NCBI RefSeq assembly: GCF_009905605.1
Contig: NZ_JAAAKZ010000001.1
Coordinates: 1,054,001 to 1,118,000 of the forward strand
DNA: 64,000 bases
Source of the DNA: Runella sp. CRIBMP
GTDB taxonomy: Bacteria > Bacteroidota > Bacteroidia > Cytophagales > Spirosomataceae
Reading direction: 5' to 3'
This document shows, one piece after another, positions 25,887 through 33,924 of the stretch; within the stretch, counting starts at the first letter, position 1; each line of letters begins with the position of its first letter. A program made the position numbers and the translations under genes. The notes under the pieces were generated by a model that saw only the letters and a program-made list of their open reading frames with translations, was not told the DNA's origin and made no database searches.

Positions 25887-27257
25887 TTACTGTTCGTAAT
25901 AATATCCGAAAATAATGTCCATTTCGTCTTCGCTGGTAAGACCGAATTTGACGGTTTTGGTGGTAGTGTTATTGAAGGTCACTTCCGACATCAGGCCCTC
26001 GCCTTTGTTAAATTCGAGGGGTTGCACAAACGTTTTGATAAGGGGGTGTTCCCAGTCGGTACTTTCGTAGACAATCTCCCCATTGCGGGGACCACCCACA
26101 ATTTTAATGACATATTTTTCACCCAATTTGTGCGTATGAGAAGTCAACATCAGCACTTTGGTAGGTTTTGAAAAGGTAAACGTTTTGGCTACTACCGTGC
26201 GCTGTCCTGCGGGTAGGCTAAAGCTTTCGTGGGCTAAATTGAGCGAATTGGCCACAATTTTCACTTTCTCCTTCTCTAGTTTGTAGAGATTTACGTAGAC
26301 TTCACCGGGGATTTTTCCCGCGGTTTTATTGACGTAATGAGAGTTAAAGTCAAACGAATAATTGGCAGGAATACGGAGCGCTACGCCCTCGGGAAATTGA
26401 TAATCGTGCTCTTGTGTTTGCGTACCTGCCCAGAAAACGTGATTTTGCATACTCAAAAAAGTAAGCAGATTGTTGGTCCCATCGGAATTGCGAAGGTCAC
26501 GAACTTGCCCCTCAGTGGGTAAATTGGCGAGGTTTTTGAAATTATATAAAATGAAATGATGGCTGCCAGGTCTCATGCGTGTTTGAACCCGATTGATGTA
26601 TAGCTCAGACGAATTGCCGACGGGCTTACGCACAAAAATCTCACGCTCGTAGGTATTGGCCACCTCAAATGGCTCCAAATGCAGTTGTAGGCCTTCGCTT
26701 GGCTTGGGCGGAGCGAGGGCCGTAAATGTACTTCCGAAGCCAGAGCCGCACAGCGGCACCGAATTGGTAATCAACGAGGCGTCGACTGATCCACCCGAAC
26801 GCTCCGCTCCTGACTCAATCCATTTACGGATAAATTCTATTTCGCCCACCGAAAGCCCGTTGGCTCCCAGCGGCATGGGGTTTCCATACTGTTTTCCTGC
26901 CAAAAGCGATGCAGCGCTGCAATTGATTTTGGTGTAAAGAAAGCTCTTAGATACGTTGCCGGGCATCACCAAACGCATAGAATCGGCGTTGGCAGCGGTG
27001 TTTTTGGCAAATTTATTAATCAAATTAGTATAAGAAACATCGGCGGTCAACACTAGTCCGTGTTGACGGAAGGAGGCGTCTTGCTCCGAAGCGTGGCAGC
27101 CTGACGTGGCGCAAGATTTATCGAAAATCTGCGTCTGAATGAGTTTAAAGGAACCTTCTTCAAGCACATCGGTCTCTTTGGTTTGGCAGGAGCCTACCCA
27201 TAACGCCGTTGTGATGGCAGTCAATAATGGGGCGTAGTAAGTGTTGAAGGTCTTCAT
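25887..27257 (-). CDS. PHM/DBH-like copper protein with N-terminal haem-type CX4CH motif
   Basis: A 456-residue exported lipoprotein-like protein (WVGSC lipobox at about residue 24). The N-terminal third contains KSCATSGCHASE (CX4CH, a variant c-haem or Cys-His motif) and a helical cytochrome-like region ending in FIRKWIESGAERSGG. The C-terminal part resembles copper type II ascorbate-dependent monooxygenases: MRPGSHHFILYNF, QNHVFWAG and LTSHTHKLGEKY give the His ligands expected for two copper sites. It ends the leftward run headed by the MbnP- and MbnH-like genes, consistent with a periplasmic copper-redox role. The actual substrate is unknown. Confidence 0.75.
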   Translation of the reverse strand: MKTFNTYYAPLLTAITTALWVGSCQTKETDVLEEGSFKLIQTQIFDKSCATSGCHASEQDASFRQHGLVLTADVSYTNLINKFAKNTAANADSMRLVMPGNVSKSFLYTKINCSAASLLAGKQYGNPMPLGANGLSVGEIEFIRKWIESGAERSGGSVDASLITNSVPLCGSGFGSTFTALAPPKPSEGLQLHLEPFEVANTYEREIFVRKPVGNSSELYINRVQTRMRPGSHHFILYNFKNLANLPTEGQVRDLRNSDGTNNLLTFLSMQNHVFWAGTQTQEHDYQFPEGVALRIPANYSFDFNSHYVNKTAGKIPGEVYVNLYKLEKEKVKIVANSLNLAHESFSLPAGQRTVVAKTFTFSKPTKVLMLTSHTHKLGEKYVIKIVGGPRNGEIVYESTDWEHPLIKTFVQPLEFNKGEGLMSEVTFNNTTTKTVKFGLTSEDEMDIIFGYYYEQ

Positions 27258-27345
27258 TCAGATGCAGGGCTATTTTACCGGTCGAAGATACGTTATTTTT
27301 GCTTTCCAGAAAGCTGCTAATGGGACAATTCTTCCACGAAATGGT

Positions 27346-27549
27346 TTAATTAGGAATTGACGCCTCAATCAATTCCGAAAGGCACGCTGGACACAGACAA
27401 CTGTCGAAATTCGCTTTAATAAATTCGGCCACCTGAGGGGGAATCTTAAACTGAAAACACACGCAACCCGACGCCGATGAGGGCGTACATGCAAACGACC
27501 GATGACAGCGGGGACAAGAATGAAGGGGCTGCGTTGAAAGATTATCCAA
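27346..27549 (-). CDS. Cysteine-rich CWC family protein
   Basis: A 67-residue protein with CPRCHRSFAC, a CVC motif and SCLCPACLSEL, fitting the small cysteine-rich CWC family, presumably zinc-binding. Its start overlaps the end of the PAS gene by 8 bases, suggesting coupled translation. No signal peptide, so cytosolic. Function of the family is not established. Confidence 0.75.
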   Translation of the reverse strand: MDNLSTQPLHSCPRCHRSFACTPSSASGCVCFQFKIPPQVAEFIKANFDSCLCPACLSELIEASIPN

Positions 27550-28066
27550 CTTGTTTTACTTCTTTTTCGATAGCCAAATAATTGACTAATTCGCCTTTGC
27601 GATTCATGACTGGCCAGGCCTCAATCCAACACAAGTATTCCTCACCGTTTTTACGGTAGTTCACCACTTCGGTCTGGGTTTTGTTACCAGCCGTGAGTTG
27701 TTCTCTTAAAAACGCAAGTTGCTGTGGGTTGGTATTTGCACCCTGCAAAAAACTCGGTTTTTGCCCAATGGCCTCGTGCTTGGTATACCCAGTCATTTGC
27801 TGAAACGATGAGCTTACCCATTGGATGGTTTGACGCGTATCGGTGACAACAATTGTATATTCATTTTTCAACAACTCATCAAAATTGAGGTCCAATGACC
27901 ATTGCTGCGTTGCCATGAGGGTTTTCAACGTAGAAACATCGTGTTGGGTATTGGTTGACGTTGCCCGGTACAGCTGAACAATGTCCCAGCAAAACAGCGG
28001 AGAATCACCCTCCGATTTGGCGTAAGACTTTCGTATCATGTTGGCAAAAGCAGACGTAGAATACAT
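27542..28066 (-). CDS. PAS (LOV-like) domain protein lacking the photoactive cysteine
   Basis: A 174-residue protein with a single PAS domain at about 70-172. The pattern GQKPSFLQGANTN, then VNYRKNGEEYLCWIEAWPV, follows the LOV consensus GRNCRFLQG and NYRKDGT closely, but Pro stands where the flavin-adduct Cys is found. No output domain is attached. The N-terminal 65 residues are not recognised. Flavin binding without an adduct is possible. It overlaps the CWC gene and lies within a copper/haem gene run, so it may sense redox state (inference). Confidence 0.75.
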   Translation of the reverse strand: MYSTSAFANMIRKSYAKSEGDSPLFCWDIVQLYRATSTNTQHDVSTLKTLMATQQWSLDLNFDELLKNEYTIVVTDTRQTIQWVSSSFQQMTGYTKHEAIGQKPSFLQGANTNPQQLAFLREQLTAGNKTQTEVVNYRKNGEEYLCWIEAWPVMNRKGELVNYLAIEKEVKQVG

Positions 28067-28157
28067 TTTTACTAACTGTTTAATTCAAAAAATAGAACGC
28101 AAAAAAAACTGTTTTTGGGGAATAAATGAACAATTGAAGCGCTTAATAAGTTGGGAA

Positions 28158-29240
28158 TTAGAAAGAATGTCCAAAGCCGGGGTCTGAAAAACGAGTATCC
28201 TGAACAAACTGTTCGTCGGATAGTGTTTTCAGAAAGGCAATGACTTTTTGCTTCTCTTCTTCCGTAAGTGCTATGCCCAGTTTTCCATCCTGTTGAAGTA
28301 AACCATCAAGGTTGGGTGTTTGTTTTATATTTTTTGAATAATGATCCAACACCTGCTCCAGTGACGTAAATCGGCCATCGTGCATGTAAGGAGCTGTGTA
28401 GCCTATATTCCGCAGGCTAGGAACTTTGAACTTGTAACGGTCTTCGGGATTTTGGGTAATATTAAAACGCCCTTGATCGAGGTTTCGGTCGGTGCTCAAC
28501 CCGTTGTTGCGGTAACTTTGATCCGTAAATAGTTCTCCTGTATGACAGCTGCTGCATTTCTGTTTGAAAATCGTAAGTCCCTCTTTCTCAGTGGCTGTAA
28601 GTGCGTTGGTGGCGCCTCGTAAGTAGATGTCGTAGCGGGAGTTATTGGAAACCATAAGCAACATAAACTGCGAGAGGGCTTTGCTAAATCGTTCGGTGGT
28701 AATGTCGGGGCTACCAAAGGCTTTTTTGAAAAGTCCGGGATAATTGGGGTTTTTGCTTTCGCGCAGTTTTCGCAGAACGTTAGGTAATTTCTCGTCCATT
28801 TCAACGGGATTTTCGATGGGCGCGATTGGAAATAAATCCAAATGTGGCACGCCGCCGTCCCCAAAAAACGCTTTGGTCCAAGCTAAATTCTGAATGGCAG
28901 GGGCATTGCGAGCCCCGATTCGGTCGTCAATGCCGTGGCTGAGGTCGTGCCCGTGGTGGGTAAAAGCGGCCGCTTGTTGGTGGCAGGTGCCGCAGGCAAT
29001 GGTGCCATTGCGCGATAAAATACCGTCGTAGAACAATGATTTTCCCAGTTGAAACCCAGCGTATGTTACAGGATTGGAGGATAAATCGTACACTTTGTTG
29101 GGAAAATAACTCGGCTGAGGAATCTCAATTTTATCCGTGGAGGGGTCGGGGTTGGTTGGGGTGGGAGGTTCGTTGGTACGATTACACGCAGCCCATCCCC
29201 AAAGACCCAACGACAACCCGATGATGAATTTTTTTTTCAT
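28158..29240 (-). CDS. Di-haem cytochrome c peroxidase / MauG family, MbnH-like
   Basis: A 360-residue lipoprotein (LWGWAAC, Cys19) with two c-haem motifs, CGTCH (83-87) and CSSCH (229-233), and the late YMHDGRF segment providing a probable distal ligand. Length and architecture fit bacterial cytochrome c peroxidase/MauG enzymes. Its start lies 12 bases after an MbnP-like gene. In methanotrophs the MauG-like enzyme MbnH oxidises a Trp of MbnP to kynurenine, so a protein-modifying role is more likely here than plain peroxide removal (inference from gene pairing). Confidence 0.85.
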   Translation of the reverse strand: MKKKFIIGLSLGLWGWAACNRTNEPPTPTNPDPSTDKIEIPQPSYFPNKVYDLSSNPVTYAGFQLGKSLFYDGILSRNGTIACGTCHQQAAAFTHHGHDLSHGIDDRIGARNAPAIQNLAWTKAFFGDGGVPHLDLFPIAPIENPVEMDEKLPNVLRKLRESKNPNYPGLFKKAFGSPDITTERFSKALSQFMLLMVSNNSRYDIYLRGATNALTATEKEGLTIFKQKCSSCHTGELFTDQSYRNNGLSTDRNLDQGRFNITQNPEDRYKFKVPSLRNIGYTAPYMHDGRFTSLEQVLDHYSKNIKQTPNLDGLLQQDGKLGIALTEEEKQKVIAFLKTLSDEQFVQDTRFSDPGFGHSF

Positions 29241-29252
29241 GAATAACTTCCT

Positions 29253-30059
29253 TTATTCTTTGACGGCCGAAACTCGAAACATAGCAGCGTAATTGTTGGC
29301 AACGGTGGTAGAATAGTCCGAAAACATAACCGTAGGGGTCGTAGCCAAACTGATTTTCTGCGCTCCGTCAAACAATTTCGATACGTCCGTAGTGATATTG
29401 ACAACGGCCTGTTGGTTGGGGCCAACTTTGGCGGGAATGTTTCCGAGCGGCAAAGTCACGATTCGGAGGTTGTTGAACGTTTTGGCGTTGTAGCCTCCAT
29501 ACCCACCTATATGGTACCTAAACTTCTGATTGCCGGCGGGGTCTGGGGTGATTTTAGAGGAGTTGCCTTCTATTTTTAAGAAAATATAGCCCGAATTCCA
29601 TGACCAATACATGCCATCTCCCTCGTGTGAAGCATCGCCTGGGTCCAGTACGCCTTTTCGGCGGCTGAGGTCCATCGTGTTTCGGAGGCTGTCCACGCCA
29701 ATCGTGAACGTAATGGCGGTATAATCACCAGCGGGGATACGTTTCAACGTAATTTTTTTGGACGCCGGAAATGTTTCTCTTACCAGAAAATAACTCGAAT
29801 CCTGCGGATAAACAAAAGTGGAGCCGTCGGCGTTTTTGAGCGAAATATTGCTGATAAAATAATTGAACGTTGTCACCGAAAAGTCTTCTCCCAACGTATT
29901 TTGATACGTGCCAGTTCCTAACGTAAGTGTCTTATCCCCAACGCGATGGTCAAACGTCAAGGTGAGTGAATTTAGCTCGGTGGGGTCGGGGTTTGAGTTG
30001 CAGGATTGAATCAGAACCACCAATGAGACGGCTGTTGTGTACAGCAGTATGTTTTTCAT
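29253..30059 (-). CDS. MbnP-like copper-associated lipoprotein
   Basis: A 268-residue lipoprotein (VVLIQSC, Cys20) with the MbnP family pattern: an early beta strand with FDHRVGDKTL, then FNYFISNISLKN, FTIGVDSLRN and the Trp-rich box GMYWSWNSGYIFLKIEG (Trp152 and Trp154), then RYHIGGY. Described MbnP proteins bind copper after Trp oxidation to kynurenine by MbnH. The neighbouring di-haem enzyme supports the same pairing here. No methanobactin precursor or biosynthesis genes are visible, so the pair is of the stand-alone type. Confidence 0.85.
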   Translation of the reverse strand: MKNILLYTTAVSLVVLIQSCNSNPDPTELNSLTLTFDHRVGDKTLTLGTGTYQNTLGEDFSVTTFNYFISNISLKNADGSTFVYPQDSSYFLVRETFPASKKITLKRIPAGDYTAITFTIGVDSLRNTMDLSRRKGVLDPGDASHEGDGMYWSWNSGYIFLKIEGNSSKITPDPAGNQKFRYHIGGYGGYNAKTFNNLRIVTLPLGNIPAKVGPNQQAVVNITTDVSKLFDGAQKISLATTPTVMFSDYSTTVANNYAAMFRVSAVKE

Positions 30060-30232
30060 ATTTATTACGGTTTCTTGTTTTCGTGCTTCAGAAAAGAGAA
30101 AACGACCGTTAAAGTTTTCCCCTCCTATATCATAATAACGTGGGATGAAATCAAAATGATGCAGTTTTCGTTAGGTTTTAAATTAAATTTGAAAAAAATC
30201 AGTGTAGAATTTTAATATATAAAAAACTTATA

Positions 30233-30240
30233 TATATTTG
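30233..30240 (+). promoter_or_regulatory. Possible -7 element for the padR-like gene
   Basis: TATATTTG fits TAnnTTTG, 26 bases ahead of the start. No TTG lies at the expected -33 distance. Confidence 0.35.
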
Positions 30241-30266
30241 TTCTCATAAATCACTCTTTAAATCTT

Positions 30267-30617
30267 ATGGAAGCAACAAGTAACGAATTTTTACGGGGAA
30301 CTCTCAAGACAATTGTGTTAAAATTGTTGGCCGAGCAGGGACGTATGTACGGCTACGAAATTACCCAGTCAGTAAAGGAGCGAACCAACGGCGAAATCAC
30401 TCTGACCTTCGGAGCGTTGTATCCGGTATTACACAAATTGGAGCAGGAAGGTTTTTTGCTAACCGAATCAGAGGAAGTAGATGGGCGGTTGCGCAAGTAC
30501 TACACCCTCACACCAAGCGGGAGCGCAACTGCCATCCAAAAAGTCTCTGAATTTGAGCGTTTTGTGGAAGCGATGCAAATTTTGCTTCAACCCCAACAAG
30601 GACTGTCAATAGGTTAA
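30267..30617 (+). CDS. PadR family transcriptional regulator
   Basis: A 116-residue winged-helix protein. The N-terminal helices (FLRGTLKTIVLKLLAEQGRMYGYEIT), the recognition segment EITLTFGALYPVLHKLEQEG and the wing VDGRLRKYYTLT are standard PadR features, with a short C-terminal dimerisation helix. Bacteroidota PadR genes are often followed by membrane-protein genes they control, and here the next gene encodes a membrane protein with a TonB-type anchor. Ligand unknown. Confidence 0.93.
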   Translation: MEATSNEFLRGTLKTIVLKLLAEQGRMYGYEITQSVKERTNGEITLTFGALYPVLHKLEQEGFLLTESEEVDGRLRKYYTLTPSGSATAIQKVSEFERFVEAMQILLQPQQGLSIG

Positions 30618-30704
30618 GAAATAATCAATTTTTTTATTCAATTTGTTGTTCATACCTAATGAATTGGATGATTATCAGTGACTAATACCCAATGACTTTT
30701 TGAG

Positions 30705-31229
30705 ATGAAAAAGCTAACTCCCGAACAATTAAGCAGGTTGCACAACCACCTTCTCGGCAACAGTACCAACGACGCCCTGATTACTGAATTGCTTGATCAT
30801 TTAGCCTGCGAAGCCGAGGAATACCTCTGGAAAGGGTATAACTTTGATTTAGCACTGGAAAAAATCACCCAGGAAGCCAATACAAAAGCGGTTAAATATC
30901 TACGCGAAACGTACCAACACGAAGTGGCCATGACCGACGAACAACTCGAAAATGCGTCGTTGGACGATATCATTTTTGAGTTTCGTAACAAAGCCTACGG
31001 GGCCTATGACCTCCGTCAATCTTATCCGTTTGCCCTGCGCAGTGCGCTGATATTGGGCGTCGGGCTGTTTATGATGCTGATGGCATTTCTGTCGGGCATG
31101 GCGCAGGGGTCGTGGAGTTTTCTTTCCACTGCCGGAATAATGTGGATGCTGGGCGTATGCGGGGTGGCGTATTCATTGGGGACGTGGTTTTTTAGAAAAG
31201 CCCCCCATCGGTATGCGGTGCCAGCGTGA
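30705..31229 (+). CDS. Membrane protein with TonB-type N-terminal anchor motif but no TonB domain
   Basis: A 174-residue protein. Residues 1-75 form a helical domain (ELLDHLACEAEEYLWKGYNF) often seen after PadR regulators in Bacteroidota. Then DDIIFEFRNKAYGAYDLRQSYP copies the cytoplasmic anchor motif found in the TonB homologue 1.8 kb downstream. Two membrane helices (about 103-122 and 132-160) follow and the chain ends shortly after. There is no periplasmic linker or TonB_C domain. It probably forms a PadR-regulated unit of unknown function. Confidence 0.65.
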   Translation: MKKLTPEQLSRLHNHLLGNSTNDALITELLDHLACEAEEYLWKGYNFDLALEKITQEANTKAVKYLRETYQHEVAMTDEQLENASLDDIIFEFRNKAYGAYDLRQSYPFALRSALILGVGLFMMLMAFLSGMAQGSWSFLSTAGIMWMLGVCGVAYSLGTWFFRKAPHRYAVPA

Positions 31230-31282
31230 TTGCGCTCCTCTCCGAAAAATTTTAGGATAAAACAGCCTTTTTTCGCTGATTC

Positions 31283-31303
31283 AAAAAGCCATTTTGGCTT
31301 TTC
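31283..31303 (+). terminator. Weak intrinsic terminator
   Basis: AAAAGCC pairs with GGCTTTT around ATTTT; the T run is short. It lies after the PadR-linked gene. Confidence 0.4.
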
Positions 31304-31444
31304 TGGCTTAGCTATTGCCTTTTAACAGCCATAAAACTTTTACAATATCCCGCTTGCTCCACCTACGAGGTGTTTTTCTATTGGATTGTATGGTTTGTAA
31401 CATCAGCTTCCATTTCTAACCCTTTTTATCTCAACTTTTAAGCT

Positions 31445-32473
31445 ATGAATGCTGATTCATTGGCGCGGAAGGTTATTACCTGCCTAGTCGCCGGATTTAC
31501 TATAAGTGCCTTGGTTTTACAAGTAGGCCGAGATTATCGTCCTGCGTGGATAAGCCCGCCGCTGGTGTTTTTAGGGGCGGGAGTTTCGGTAGTGGCAGCA
31601 CTGATTTATTCCTTTTATTGGCATCTCAAAAAGAGAGATGATAGCGCCATTTTTTCGGTAGTTTTGACGGTCATGTGTTATGCGTTGGCGTTTGGAATTG
31701 CTCTTTTTGGTTGGAAGAAGATATTTAAATTGCAGTTTCAAGTACCGCTTTCGATGCTCTCCCAGCCCTTCAATGAATTGTCGGGGGAGTGGCTAACTTG
31801 GGCTTATTTTGGTTATTCTTATCCATTTGGCTTGCTGGTGGCATTTGCTCAGTTGGGCGGGGCAATGTTGTTGCTCTTTCCCAAAACCCGGCTTTTGGGC
31901 GTATTTATCTTGTTGCCAGTTCTGATGAATATTCTGTTTATCAATGTTTTCTATCATCTCAATGCGGGAGCGTTGCTCCAGTCCATTATTCTTACGTTGG
32001 GGGTTTTATACCTGTTGTCATTGCATTTGCGTGAAGTGATTGCTTTCTTTTTTCGTTCAACCCGTAATGAGCCTAGAATCAATAATGCGCTGAGGCTGGG
32101 GTTGTTTTCGGCTATTTTGTTGCCTTTATGGTTGGTTTTTTCAGTTGATAAAACTGAAAACGATGAGTTGGATGGAAGTTACAAAGTGATTAATAGTTGG
32201 CCTGCACTATCCCGCTCAGCTAATTTGGCTTCTGGGTTGAGTAAAGTCTATTTTGACAAAGGCAATGTGATTGTATTGGAATACGGGACCCATAAAAACC
32301 GTAAAGTAGCTGCGTATAGCTACAACCGTAATACCCACTTATTGAAGGCTGTTTTTGCCCAGAATAAACTTTCTCAAACCCTTTTGGTTGAAATTAAAGT
32401 TTCTAAAAATCAGATGATTATGAGCGGAGAAAATAATAAAGATCCATTTTCTGTAGAACTAAAAAAGCACTAA
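31445..32473 (+). CDS. Polytopic membrane protein of unknown function
   Basis: A 342-residue protein with about seven to eight membrane helices in residues 10-235 and a C-terminal soluble domain (about 245-342) rich in beta strands (FDKGNVIVLEYGTHKNRKVAAYSYN). The central four-helix stretch, with LVAFAQLGGAMLLLFPKTRLLG, resembles DoxX-like proteins. It starts downstream of the PadR-linked gene and ends 20 bases before a TonB gene. Not assigned to a named family. Confidence 0.6.
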   Translation: MNADSLARKVITCLVAGFTISALVLQVGRDYRPAWISPPLVFLGAGVSVVAALIYSFYWHLKKRDDSAIFSVVLTVMCYALAFGIALFGWKKIFKLQFQVPLSMLSQPFNELSGEWLTWAYFGYSYPFGLLVAFAQLGGAMLLLFPKTRLLGVFILLPVLMNILFINVFYHLNAGALLQSIILTLGVLYLLSLHLREVIAFFFRSTRNEPRINNALRLGLFSAILLPLWLVFSVDKTENDELDGSYKVINSWPALSRSANLASGLSKVYFDKGNVIVLEYGTHKNRKVAAYSYNRNTHLLKAVFAQNKLSQTLLVEIKVSKNQMIMSGENNKDPFSVELKKH

Positions 32474-32493
32474 TTCTAAACTAAAAAATAGCC

Positions 32494-33339
32494 ATGAGTA
32501 ATTACAACCACCCCTTCCCAGCTTTGGCTGAGAGTAGCGAAGCTATGACTTTGGACGACATTGTTTTTATGAACCGTCACCGTGCTTACGGCGCGTATGA
32601 CCTCCGAAAATCTTATCCCGAAGTGCTTCGAAATGCCGTTTTGCTGGGCATTGGTCTATTTTTGTTGCTGTTTATTGGGCCAATACTCTACGGAAGTCTG
32701 GCCCCTGATGAAATTGGATATTCGACAACTCCTGTGGAATTGATAAAAATAAACGCTGTTCCGAAAGAAGAAAAGCCGTTGCCTGAATTGGAAAAACCTA
32801 AAGAGGTACCCAAGCAAACGACAGTGCGGTATTTGGTGCCAGAAGTGATCGAGAACCCGCCCCATGAAGATCCGCCACCCGCCCCGGAAGAATTGGAGAA
32901 TGCCAACCCAGGGCAAGAAACCATTGAAGGTACGGGGGGCGATGAGGTAGCCATCATAGCACCGCCCGAAGATACCCCCGCGCCTGAAGCTACAAAACCT
33001 GCTGAGGTAGAAGCCAAAGCGCCCGAAATATTTGAAAAAGTAGAAATTGACCCGCAATTCGCAGGTGGTAACGAAGGCTTACGGACATTTTTAATGAAAA
33101 ATCTGCATTATCCGAGTCCTGCGCAACGAAGTAATATCCAAGGGCGGGTGTACCTGACGTTTACGGTAGAGCCAGACGGCTCGTTGTCTAACATCAACGT
33201 GATTCGAGGCATTGGTTTTGGGTGCGACGAAGAAGCCATCCGCGTCATGAAATTGATGCCTAAATGGAAACCGGGTAAGCAGTCGGGGCGGGCCGTACGG
33301 GTAAAATTTACGATGCCGATTGTATTTGCGCTGGAGTAA
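32494..33339 (+). CDS. tonB: Energy transducer TonB
   Basis: A 281-residue TonB. The cytoplasmic motif LDDIVFMNRHRAYGAYDLRKSYP precedes a single membrane helix (about 45-70). A Pro/Glu-rich periplasmic linker (about 90-180; PEELEKPKEVPK-like repeats) follows, then a TonB_C domain (about 195-281) ending in PKWKPGKQSGRAVRVKFTMPI. It would couple the proton-motive force, through ExbB/ExbD encoded elsewhere, to TonB-dependent outer-membrane transporters. The next gene repeats the C-terminal domain alone. Confidence 0.92.
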   Translation: MSNYNHPFPALAESSEAMTLDDIVFMNRHRAYGAYDLRKSYPEVLRNAVLLGIGLFLLLFIGPILYGSLAPDEIGYSTTPVELIKINAVPKEEKPLPELEKPKEVPKQTTVRYLVPEVIENPPHEDPPPAPEELENANPGQETIEGTGGDEVAIIAPPEDTPAPEATKPAEVEAKAPEIFEKVEIDPQFAGGNEGLRTFLMKNLHYPSPAQRSNIQGRVYLTFTVEPDGSLSNINVIRGIGFGCDEEAIRVMKLMPKWKPGKQSGRAVRVKFTMPIVFALE

Positions 33340-33431
33340 CAGGTAATGGCCTTCTGGTTGTAAACAGTCCGACCATTAGTTAGAATAACGCTTTAGTTTA
33401 GCTACAATAATTAATATTATTTCCCTCTTCA

Positions 33432-33824
33432 ATGCAACATCAAAAATGGTACCTATTAATGCTCTTGTTCTTACCTTTGGCGGGACTGGCGCAGCAAACC
33501 GAAAAAGGAATGGTTTTTATACTTGTGGAAGAACCACCGGAGTTTATGGGCGGTCAAGATTCTTTAAACAGGTTTATAAAGTATCATTTAAAATATCCTG
33601 CAGCGGCGCGTGAAGCCAAAATTAAGGGCGTGGTTCATCTGAAATTTATTGTAGAGGCAGATGGTCATATCACCAATGTAGAAATCACACGCGGTCTTGG
33701 ATACGGATGTGATGAAGAAGCATTAAGAGTTGTTAATGAGTTTCCGAAATGGAAACCGGGTCGTCAAAGTGGAAAAAACATGCGCGTTGGATACTTTTTA
33801 CCTATTCGTTTCTCATTAGAATAA
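33432..33824 (+). CDS. Secreted stand-alone TonB C-terminal domain protein
   Basis: A 130-residue protein with a cleavable signal peptide (MQHQKWYLLMLLFLPLAGLAQ) in place of a membrane anchor, followed directly by a TonB_C domain whose core (YGCDEEALRVVNEFPKWKPGRQSGKNMRV) is very similar to the upstream TonB. Without an anchor it cannot transmit energy through ExbBD. It may bind TonB boxes or partner TonB in the periplasm (inference). Probably a partial duplication of the upstream gene. Confidence 0.82.
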   Translation: MQHQKWYLLMLLFLPLAGLAQQTEKGMVFILVEEPPEFMGGQDSLNRFIKYHLKYPAAAREAKIKGVVHLKFIVEADGHITNVEITRGLGYGCDEEALRVVNEFPKWKPGRQSGKNMRVGYFLPIRFSLE

Positions 33825-33876
33825 GGAGGCGTTGTAAATTTATCAACCGCTTGGCGTAAAAAAACAACTCAGTGAA

Positions 33877-33917
33877 ATTCTTGCGTCAGACAATTCTAAA
33901 CCGTCTGACGCAAGAAT
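33877..33917. terminator. Perfect 15-bp inverted repeat between convergent genes
   Basis: The arm ATTCTTGCGTCAGAC recurs inverted around an 11-base loop. T tracts on either side are short. Its place between convergent genes suggests a bidirectional terminator. Confidence 0.6.
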
Positions 33918-33924
33918 ACTTTAA

